NCBI GenBank assembly: GCA_023260175.1
Contig: JALQWD010000168.1
Coordinates: 1-5,008 of the forward strand
Length of the DNA stretch: 5,008 nt
Reading direction: 5' to 3'
Source: Candidatus Nanopelagicaceae bacterium
GTDB lineage: Bacteria; Actinomycetota; Actinomycetes; Nanopelagicales; Nanopelagicaceae
The translations under genes and the position numbers were made by a program. Below, piece by piece: positions 1 through 5,008 of this stretch; position 1 is the first letter of the stretch, and the number at the start of each line of letters is the position of its first letter. The notes beneath the pieces are model-generated. The model was not told the origin of the DNA and made no database searches. It saw only the letters and a list, made by a program, of their open reading frames with translations.

Positions 1-24
1 AGGTTCAGTTCTAATCCAATATAA
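1..24 (+). CDS. Possible 3' end of an upstream gene (partial, unidentified)
   Basis: Reading from base 1 in frame 1 gives seven codons (RFSSNPI) and then TAA at 22-24, leaving 15 bases before the protease start at 40. Such tight spacing is typical of an operon. In many bacteria, including actinobacteria, the gene just before an htpX-like protease encodes a LemA-family membrane protein, so a LemA tail is the first guess. Seven residues cannot identify a family, and any random frame would reach a stop over this distance, so this is a weak call. One of the other two frames stops at 10-12 and the other runs into the protease gene. Confidence 0.25.
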   Translation, partial: RFSSNPI

Positions 25-39
25 GAAGTCAAGAACTAT

Positions 40-945
40 ATGTCAGAGGTAAATTTCCGCTCCCACCAAGCTGCTAATAAGCGAAAAACTTTCTTCTTAT
101 TAGCAAGCTTTGGCGCGTTGATGTGGTTGGTGGTTTACGCAGCGCTTACTTATATGGGCGCTGGCACTGCAGGTATTGTCCCAATTGCAGTCGGATTATC
201 TTTAATTTCAGTATGGCGTAGTTACTACGCTTCAGATAAATTAGTTTTAACAATGACTGGCGCGCGTCAGATTCAAGAAAGCGATAATCCACGCCTATTT
301 TCACTGATTCAAGAGGTCTGCTTAGCAAGTGGTTTGCCGATGCCAAAGGTGGCAATTGTTGAAGATAATGCGCCAAATGCCTTTGCAACTGGTCGCAATC
401 CAGAACATGCACTTATTGCATTTACTACCGGCATTTTGGATGCAATGGATCGCGATGAACTTCAGGGCGTAATCGCACACGAAATGGCACACGTTGCTCA
501 TCGCGATACTTTAGTTAGCGCAGTTGCTGCAACAACTGCAGGTGCAATTGCAATCTTTAGTGATTTCCTAATGCGCATGATGTGGTTTGGTGGAGGCCGT
601 CGCGATCGCGAAAGCAATAGCAATCCAATAGCGTTAGTTGTTTCGTTACTAGTTTTAATTTTGGCACCAATTGCCGCGATGTTATTAAAAGCAGCAATTA
701 GCAGACGTCGCGAAGCGTTAGCTGATGCCACTGCAGTTTCATTTACTCGTAACCCAAGTGGTTTGCGTAAAGCTTTAGAAGTTTTGCAAGCTGATTCGAC
801 AGTTGTGGTTCATGCATCAAATGCAGTTGCGCATCTTTATATTGAATCACCGCTAGATAGTTCTAGCGTTTCAAAGTTATTTGCTACCCATCCGCCGTTA
901 GCGGAACGCATCTCTATTCTGCGTGCAATGGAAAGTGGAGCGTAA
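40..945 (+). CDS. htpX: HtpX-like M48 family membrane zinc metalloprotease
   Basis: This is a complete 301-residue M48B-type protease, close to the usual HtpX length of about 285-300. The zinc site is HEMAH at residues 147-151: His147 and His151 bind zinc and Glu148 is the catalytic base. The third ligand is probably Glu225 in the SRRREALADA segment (221-230), which matches the family R-x-x-E-x-x-A-D pattern. The conserved C-terminal THPPLAERI is at 283-291. Four hydrophobic segments are visible, at about 17-39, 42-58, 156-178 and 196-217. The first two anchor the N-terminus and the last two flank a Gly/Arg-rich stretch (184-190), leaving the catalytic site on the cytoplasmic side. By family knowledge it degrades misfolded or damaged membrane proteins. 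ATG at 40 is chosen because the following residues lead directly into the first membrane segment. Only weak purine-rich ribosome-binding matches (AAGAAG at 23-28, AAGA at 31-34) precede it. Its last 32 bases overlap the convergent histidine kinase gene. The family call is firm; true HtpX orthology rather than a paralogue is likely but unproven. Confidence 0.93.
   Translation: MSEVNFRSHQAANKRKTFFLLASFGALMWLVVYAALTYMGAGTAGIVPIAVGLSLISVWRSYYASDKLVLTMTGARQIQESDNPRLFSLIQEVCLASGLPMPKVAIVEDNAPNAFATGRNPEHALIAFTTGILDAMDRDELQGVIAHEMAHVAHRDTLVSAVAATTAGAIAIFSDFLMRMMWFGGGRRDRESNSNPIALVVSLLVLILAPIAAMLLKAAISRRREALADATAVSFTRNPSGLRKALEVLQADSTVVVHASNAVAHLYIESPLDSSSVSKLFATHPPLAERISILRAMESGA
851..868. repeat. 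Perfect 7-bp inverted repeat with 4-base loop, possible 3' end signal for the kinase mRNA
   Basis: CGCTAGA at 851-857 is followed by the loop TAGT and then TCTAGCG at 862-868, an exact reverse complement. It lies inside the protease reading frame, where it encodes LDSSS. It is also about 46 bases downstream of the kinase stop on the minus strand. Both arms contain CTAG, a tetranucleotide that is rare in many bacterial genomes. Neither side has a proper run of T: the plus strand continues with only TTT and the minus strand with GTGATTC. It is therefore not a canonical intrinsic terminator. It could still act as a transcript end or stabilising hairpin for the kinase message, since the convergent overlap leaves no intergenic room for one. 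It could also be chance. Confidence 0.3.
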
Positions 946-2377
946 AGGTAGAGCCTTCGCCCAGCTTTGAATCAACGCTTACGTGGCCACCGTGTGAGCG
1001 CATCACCGCATCAACGATAGATAAACCGAGCCCGCTACCTTCTGCGCCGCTACGTTGGCGTGAAGGATCTACGCGATAGAAACGTTCAAAAATCTTTTCG
1101 CGATTCGCTTCAGATAGTCCAGGTCCGTTATCTGAAATAACAACCTGTACTTCCTTATCGGTCTGCACGACCGACACTTTAATTTGTGTGCCAACTGGTG
1201 TATGTACGCGTGCATTTGCCAATAAATTAGCGACAACTTGATGGATACGGTTGGAATCACCAAGTGCGTAGATTTCATTACCTGCATCCAAAGAGATTTG
1301 ATGACCAGGGCCAGCAGCGCGTGCAGACTCCACAGCATCCGTTACCAATTCAGATAAATTAACTGGAACTACCTGCATCTTTGGACCTTGATCCATACGT
1401 GCAAGGACCAGTAAATCTTCAACCAATGCAGCCATACGCATTGATTCGCGTTCGATACGTGCAACTAACTCTTTAGTCTCTTCCTCGCCTGCAACTGCGC
1501 CTTGGCGATGTAACTCTGCAAAACCACGGATTGCAGTTAGCGGTGTGCGTAGTTCATGTGATGCATCTGCAACGAAACGTCGTAAACGTCCTTCTGATTC
1601 GGTACGCGCAGCAAATGATTCTTCAATACGTGACAACATTGTATTTAGAGAGCTAACCAAACGACCAACTTCGGTGGTAGGTTTTGCATCAGGTAGACGT
1701 GCTGATAAATCACCAGATGCAATCTGTTGCGCAGTCTTTTCAACATCCTCAAGTGGACGCATCGCAATTTGAATCACGCGACGAGCAGCAACACCAATTA
1801 AAATCAAAACTAATAACCCTACAAGCATAAAGAGCATCATTAATTGATGGGCAGTCTTTTCGACTGTTTCAAGTGATTGCGCTACGACTACGGTGTTTCC
1901 TGTTGAAGGTAAGACCACTGCAATCGCGCGAAAGTCGGGACCTTTAGCTTTTAGAGTAAAAGGTTCACCATCGCTCTCTTCAGCATCATCATTATCAAAA
2001 CCTTTTAGATAATCCGATACCTGAGAGGTAGTTAAATCACCACCAAGTTCCCCTTTAATCACACCATCTTGATCGAGCAAAGTGACAGAGAGCGTGGTCG
2101 GTATACGTTGTAAAGGCTGAGGCGCAGAAGAGGCATTCTGGCCGCGTTCGCGATGTCTTTCTGGGTAATCATCATCGTCTTGCTGGATTACTGCGCCGCG
2201 ATCTAATCGCATTGCGGTTCCGCCAACTACGCTACTTAACTCAGTATCAATCTGCCCAATCAAGTAACCTTTTAACGCATTTGAAGTTCCATAAAAAATT
2301 GCGGCATATCCAATTGCCGATAGCATGACAATGCCAATTGTTAAACGGCTACGGAGACTCCATTGGTTAATATTCAT
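914..2377 (-). CDS. Membrane sensor histidine kinase (PhoR/TcrY-like) of a two-component system
   Basis: This is a complete 487-residue class I sensor kinase. In order it has a short cytoplasmic N-terminus, membrane segment 1 (about 12-30), an extracytoplasmic loop (about 31-178), membrane segment 2 (about 179-197), a HAMP linker (about 198-250), a HisKA dimerisation domain (about 264-330) and a HATPase domain (about 373-485). The phospho-acceptor is His274 in DASHELRTPLTAIRGF. The N box has Asn384 and Asn388, the G1 box is DNGPG (416-420), the F box is IFERFYRVD, and the G2 box is GSGLGLS (447-453). All key residues are present, so it should be active. The loop carries two acidic patches, DDDD at 67-70 followed by a Glu/Arg/His-rich stretch, and NDDAEESDGE at 129-138. 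Its ligand is unknown. The start codon shares one base with the regulator stop, so translation is probably coupled, and there is no good ribosome-binding site of its own. The sequence most resembles mycobacterial PhoR-type kinases, but orthology and signal are not established, so no symbol is given. Confidence 0.93.
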   Translation of the reverse strand: MNINQWSLRSRLTIGIVMLSAIGYAAIFYGTSNALKGYLIGQIDTELSSVVGGTAMRLDRGAVIQQDDDDYPERHRERGQNASSAPQPLQRIPTTLSVTLLDQDGVIKGELGGDLTTSQVSDYLKGFDNDDAEESDGEPFTLKAKGPDFRAIAVVLPSTGNTVVVAQSLETVEKTAHQLMMLFMLVGLLVLILIGVAARRVIQIAMRPLEDVEKTAQQIASGDLSARLPDAKPTTEVGRLVSSLNTMLSRIEESFAARTESEGRLRRFVADASHELRTPLTAIRGFAELHRQGAVAGEEETKELVARIERESMRMAALVEDLLVLARMDQGPKMQVVPVNLSELVTDAVESARAAGPGHQISLDAGNEIYALGDSNRIHQVVANLLANARVHTPVGTQIKVSVVQTDKEVQVVISDNGPGLSEANREKIFERFYRVDPSRQRSGAEGSGLGLSIVDAVMRSHGGHVSVDSKLGEGSTFTLHFPLHAE

Positions 2378-3084
2378 TACTTTTTAACTGGCATCCTCAA
2401 TCTATATCCAACGCCACGCACCGTGTGTATTAGTGGTGGTTCGTAGATATCAATCTTCTTGCGCAAGTATGAAATATAAGTTTCAACGATGCCAGCATCG
2501 CCGCGGAAATCATATTGCCAAACGTGATCCAAAATCTGTGCCTTTGAAACTACGCGATCAGCATTGATAAGCAAATATCTAAGTAAGGTAAATTCGGTAG
2601 GAGATAGTTCTATCAAATCTCCAGCACGACGAACTTCATGTGTAGCTTCATCAAGTTCGAGATCTGCAAAACGAATCTTCTCGTCATCACTAGCGATATC
2701 TGCATTGCCTGTGCGTCGCAAAATTGATTTCAACCGTGCAACTAATTCTTCAAGTGAAAACGGCTTTGTCATGTAATCATCGCCGCCGCGAGTTAATCCA
2801 TAAACTTTATCTTCGACTGCATCTTTAGCAGTTAAAAAGAGCACGCCAATATCTTGGCCCTCGTTACGAATCTTTTCGCAGACTTCAAAACCATTTAAAT
2901 CTGGAAGCATCACATCAAGCACCATTGCATTTGGTTTAAATTCTTCTGCAATTCTTAGCGCTTCCTGTCCCGAAGCTGCAGTACGCACATCAAAACCAAC
3001 AAAGCGAAGCGAAGTTGAAATCAGGTCGCTAATACTCTGTTCGTCATCGACAACCAGAATTCGGCTCTTAATATCTGTACTCAT
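2377..3084 (-). CDS. OmpR/PhoB-family response regulator (PhoP/TcrA-like)
   Basis: This is a complete DNA-binding response regulator of 235 residues counted from ATG at 3084. The receiver domain (about 8-123) has the acidic pair Asp13-Asp14, the phosphorylation site Asp57 in VLDVMLPD, the switch Thr85 in FLTAKD, and Lys107 in the TKPFS motif. A short linker leads to a winged-helix output domain (about 138-231) with a recognition helix near 196-210 (VETYISYLRKK) and the wing motif HTVRGVGYRL. Several stretches, such as LSPTEFTLLRY, ILDHVW and the GGDDY-TKPFS segment, are close to Mycobacterium PhoP as I recall it. The partner is the kinase encoded immediately downstream, joined by a TAATG overlap. 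In-frame TTG at 3090 is an alternative start adding two residues. The GAGAGGA ribosome-binding sequence at 3096-3102 is 5 bases from TTG and 11 from ATG, so spacing slightly favours TTG while codon strength favours ATG. Phosphate, metal or envelope signals are all possible; the target regulon is unknown. Confidence 0.95.
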   Translation of the reverse strand: MSTDIKSRILVVDDEQSISDLISTSLRFVGFDVRTAASGQEALRIAEEFKPNAMVLDVMLPDLNGFEVCEKIRNEGQDIGVLFLTAKDAVEDKVYGLTRGGDDYMTKPFSLEELVARLKSILRRTGNADIASDDEKIRFADLELDEATHEVRRAGDLIELSPTEFTLLRYLLINADRVVSKAQILDHVWQYDFRGDAGIVETYISYLRKKIDIYEPPLIHTVRGVGYRLRMPVKK

Positions 3085-3159
3085 GGGCAAGAGAATCCTC
3101 TCTCATCCTGTGAGGTAACTGAGAACCAACCCCAATTCTCGTGCGAATGTAAGCGTGTA
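3085..3159 (-). promoter_or_regulatory. Short leader between the Fe-S gene and the regulator gene, possible promoter/operator
   Basis: These 75 bases are the only clear intergenic gap on the minus strand. They are long enough for a promoter of the two-component pair and short enough for read-through from the Fe-S gene. I see a TAnnnT-type -10 candidate, TACATT (plus 3146-3151), with only a poor -35 (TCGGTA, 3 of 6 matches) 17 bases further upstream inside the Fe-S gene tail. GAGAA occurs on the plus strand at 3091-3095 and 3121-3125, with its inverse TTCTC at 3136-3140, so 3121-3140 is a 5-bp dyad with a 10-base spacer. This may be an operator, but short matches of this kind arise by chance. 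No intrinsic terminator with a T run follows the Fe-S gene. Confidence 0.25.
3096..3102 (-). promoter_or_regulatory. Ribosome-binding site of the response regulator gene
   Basis: Minus-strand GAGAGGA is a good match to the anti-Shine-Dalgarno complement and is the only strong one in the short gap before the regulator. It lies 5 bases before the TTG at 3090-3088 and 11 bases before the ATG at 3084-3082, so it does not settle the start by itself. It sits within a short inverted repeat (AGAGA at 3090-3094, loop ATCC, TCTCT at 3099-3103 on the plus strand). In the mRNA this could pair the site with the bases just before the start codon. Confidence 0.5.
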
Positions 3160-5008
3160 TTAAGGCTTTACCGAGCGTAGAAGCGCTTGAGCCACATCCA
3201 GAACCTCGACCTCCGACTGGCGACCCTGCACGCCATCGGAGACCATCACGCGACAGAATGGACATGCAACTGCAACTTCATCGGCGCCAGTTGCGATCGC
3301 TTCATCAACGCGATTTAAGTTGATCTGAGTTCCAAGCTTCTCTTCCTGCCACATACGACCGCCACCTGCACCGCAGCAGAATGAACGCTCTTGATTACGT
3401 GGCATTTCAGTTACTTTCAAGCCAGATGCTTCGAGTAGTTCGCGTGGTGGTGTGTAAACCTGATTGTGACGACCTAGGTAGCAAGGATCGTGATAGGTAA
3501 TCGTTTTTGATTCTTTCGCAACTGGCTTCAATTTACCGTCGCGAACCAATTGATTAAGAAGTTGTGTATGGTGAACAGCTTCTAATTCATAACCTTGCTG
3601 CTTGTAATCGCGACCGATTGTCGTAAAGCAGTGAGGGCAGGTAACAACAACTTTCTTCTTACCTTTGTAATTAGCAAAAACTTCAGTGAAGGTATCAATA
3701 TTCTCTTTTGCAAGAATTTGATAAACGAATTCATTACCAGTGCGACGTGCGCTATCACCGGTACATGTTTCGCGCTTACCTAGAACTGCAAACTTAACTC
3801 CCGCCATATGCAGCAACTCTGCAACAGCCTTTGTAGTTTTCTTTGCGCGCTCTTCGTATGCACCTGCGCAACCAACCCAGAATAGATATTCCATATCATC
3901 TGGAATTTGGCCAGTAATAACTTCTACCGGGAAATCGCACTCTGCAATCCATGCTTCGCGATCATTCTTATTTGATCCCCAAGGATTGCCCGCCATCTCT
4001 AAATTGCGGTAAGTAGTTTGTAGTTGTGATGGAAATTCTGATTCAACCAAAACTTGAAAACGTCGCATGTTAACAATGTGATCAATATGTTCGATATCGA
4101 CTGGACATTCATTTACGCAAGCGCCGCAAGTGGTGCAAGACCAAAGAATGTCGCTTGTAATTGCGCCTCCAGGTCCAACCATCTTTTCAGACTCAACAGT
4201 TGATGCCATTGCATGATCGCGCATCGCCATCATCAAAAGCTTTGGTGAAAGTGGCTTTTCAGTGTGCCATGCCGGGCACTGTGATTGGCAACGACCACAT
4301 TCGGTACATGTAGTCATATCCAAGAGCGCCTTCCAAGTGATGTCACCGCGCTCGCCCAAACCAAATACATCATCATCAGCTGGATCTTCGAAATCAATTT
4401 CTTTTCCGTGTGACAACATCACAGGTAGCGCACCAAGTGATGGCTTGCTTAAGTCACCTGTGTTGCGCTTAAAGAAAATATTGAAGAATGCCAAGAAGCG
4501 GTGCCAAGCAACGCCCATTGTTAAATTAAGTGAGATCACGATGAACCAAGCCATCGAAACAACAATCTTTGCAGTTGCCCAAACTTTGATTGCCTCAGAA
4601 GTTGGGTTGGTCTGCTCAAGATGATGTAGCGCGATAACGCAAACTACGATTGCAAGAATTGTTGCTTCAACGTAATACGCACGCCAAGAAACTGAACCTA
4701 AGAAGCGCGAAGTGCGACCTTTGTGGTTCCAACGATTTCCTTGGCGAATTGCAATCAAAACTACGATGCCGATACCCGTTGCCCAGGCAATAAATTGTGT
4801 GAACCAAAGATATGGTTCCCAATGTCCAATAATCGGAAGTGCGAACTCTGGATTAATTACTTGACCAAATGCAGTTACTAAAGTTCCAAAGAGCGAAACG
4901 AATCCGACCATCACAAACCAATGTGCAATTCCAGATCCAGTGAAGTTCAACATCTTGGCGTGAGTGAGAACCTCACGAACCATGAGTGCGAATCGCTGGG
5001 CTTTGTTA
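3160..5008 (-). CDS. HdrD-like Fe-S oxidoreductase with N-terminal NarI-type membrane domain (5' end outside window)
   Basis: This is a membrane-anchored (Fe-S)-binding oxidoreductase, partial at its N-terminus. Counting from ATG at 4983 as residue 1 (607 residues), hydrophobic segments lie at about 20-42, 58-79, 103-121 and 138-160. His21, His54, His120/121 and His161 are candidate haem ligands, as in NarI-type cytochrome b subunits. A ferredoxin-like pair of 4Fe-4S motifs follows: Cys226-229-232-236 and Cys283-286-289-293, each CxxCxxCxxxCP. Two CCG (cysteine-rich) domains end the protein. The first has Cys372, Cys407 and Cys449/452; the second has Cys501, Cys536-537 and Cys574/577. This order matches heterodisulfide reductase subunit D-like proteins, and Mycobacterium Rv0338c is the relative I recall. 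It probably exchanges electrons between the quinone pool and a cytoplasmic thiol/disulfide or other acceptor; the real substrate is unknown. The frame stays open upstream of 4983 (NKAQRFAL precedes the Met) to the window edge, and relatives carry a further N-terminal membrane segment, so the true start lies past 5008. The regulator gene follows about 75 bases downstream on the same strand. Confidence 0.92.
   Translation of the reverse strand, partial: NKAQRFALMVREVLTHAKMLNFTGSGIAHWFVMVGFVSLFGTLVTAFGQVINPEFALPIIGHWEPYLWFTQFIAWATGIGIVVLIAIRQGNRWNHKGRTSRFLGSVSWRAYYVEATILAIVVCVIALHHLEQTNPTSEAIKVWATAKIVVSMAWFIVISLNLTMGVAWHRFLAFFNIFFKRNTGDLSKPSLGALPVMLSHGKEIDFEDPADDDVFGLGERGDITWKALLDMTTCTECGRCQSQCPAWHTEKPLSPKLLMMAMRDHAMASTVESEKMVGPGGAITSDILWSCTTCGACVNECPVDIEHIDHIVNMRRFQVLVESEFPSQLQTTYRNLEMAGNPWGSNKNDREAWIAECDFPVEVITGQIPDDMEYLFWVGCAGAYEERAKKTTKAVAELLHMAGVKFAVLGKRETCTGDSARRTGNEFVYQILAKENIDTFTEVFANYKGKKKVVVTCPHCFTTIGRDYKQQGYELEAVHHTQLLNQLVRDGKLKPVAKESKTITYHDPCYLGRHNQVYTPPRELLEASGLKVTEMPRNQERSFCCGAGGGRMWQEEKLGTQINLNRVDEAIATGADEVAVACPFCRVMVSDGVQGRQSEVEVLDVAQALLRSVKP

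Noticed and set aside
20..25. TATAAG as a -10 element for the protease gene
   Set aside because: The matching -35 region would lie off the left edge and cannot be seen, and the hexamer overlaps a possible upstream stop codon.
940..960. Hairpin at the protease stop as an intrinsic terminator
   Set aside because: AAGG/CCTT with a flanking GCG/CGC pairing needs a 2-base bulge, the core stem is only 4 bp and no T run follows, so it is too weak to call.
983..990. Palindrome GTGGCCAC after the protease gene
   Set aside because: Eight bases with no loop, explained by kinase codons for the conserved Gly-Gly-His region; no sign of a terminator or binding site.
1069..1338. Second minus-strand frame of 89 codons inside the kinase gene
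   Set aside because: It covers the ATPase domain of the kinase in a different frame. The intact catalytic boxes show which frame is coding.
3104..3128. Possible PhoP-type direct repeat (CTCAG ... CTCACAG on the minus strand) before the regulator
   Set aside because: The repeat shares only CTCA and is spaced 9 bases, whereas the mycobacterial and Streptomyces PhoP boxes I recall have longer units at 11-base spacing.
3068..3265. Minus-strand 65-codon frame spanning the gap before the regulator
   Set aside because: It overlaps the ends of two well-supported genes in another frame. Its Gly/Ser/Arg-rich product has no family features, so it is a shadow.
4262..4624. Plus-strand open frame of 120 codons opposite the Fe-S gene
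   Set aside because: It lies entirely antisense to the strongly conserved 4Fe-4S region and membrane domain, shows no recognisable motif and contains low-complexity Ser/Lys content expected of a shadow frame.
1..5008. Mobile element, CRISPR array, tRNA/rRNA or a new defence-type system
   Set aside because: No terminal repeats, spaced repeats, transposase or integrase motifs, or RNA-gene-like segments were seen, and nearly all bases are accounted for by four housekeeping-type genes.

Overview
The window looks like ordinary chromosomal sequence from an actinobacterium with low to moderate GC. Three protein features point this way. The response regulator closely resembles mycobacterial PhoP in its output domain, including the LSPTEFTLLRY and HTVRGVGY stretches. 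The sensor kinase resembles the PhoR/TcrY type. The iron-sulfur protein is the long form with an N-terminal membrane domain, as in Mycobacterium Rv0338c. The DNA is AT-richer than in soil actinobacteria and the intergenic gaps are very short. Together these suggest a streamlined freshwater lineage such as acI (Nanopelagicales, Planktophila-like). That placement is inference from family memory and base composition judged by eye; no search was run.

Layout: bases 1-24 may be the last codons of an upstream plus-strand gene. A complete HtpX-like M48 membrane metalloprotease follows on the plus strand (40-945). Everything else is on the minus strand. Read in transcription order from the right edge, it begins with an HdrD-like Fe-S oxidoreductase (stop at 3160) whose 5' end lies beyond the window. 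After a gap of about 75 bases comes an OmpR/PhoB-type response regulator (3084-2377), and then its sensor histidine kinase (2377-914). Regulator and kinase share one base in a TAATG stop/start junction, so they form one translationally coupled pair. The kinase and the protease converge tail to tail and their coding regions overlap by 32 bases.

How the genes may work together: the kinase should sense an extracytoplasmic cue through a roughly 150-residue loop with two acidic patches and phosphorylate Asp57 of the regulator. The oxidoreductase probably passes electrons between the membrane quinone pool and a cytoplasmic thiol, disulfide or other partner. The protease probably removes damaged membrane proteins. 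No sequence evidence ties the three functions into one pathway; the oxidoreductase may be co-transcribed with the two-component genes.

Nothing here looks like a mobile element, CRISPR array, RNA gene, toxin system or clearly new system. The points most worth a second look are the antisense overlap of the protease and kinase genes, a perfect 7-bp hairpin just past the kinase stop, the ambiguous ATG/TTG start of the regulator with its ribosome-binding site in a short inverted repeat, and the iron-sulfur gene, whose first visible ATG is probably not its real start.
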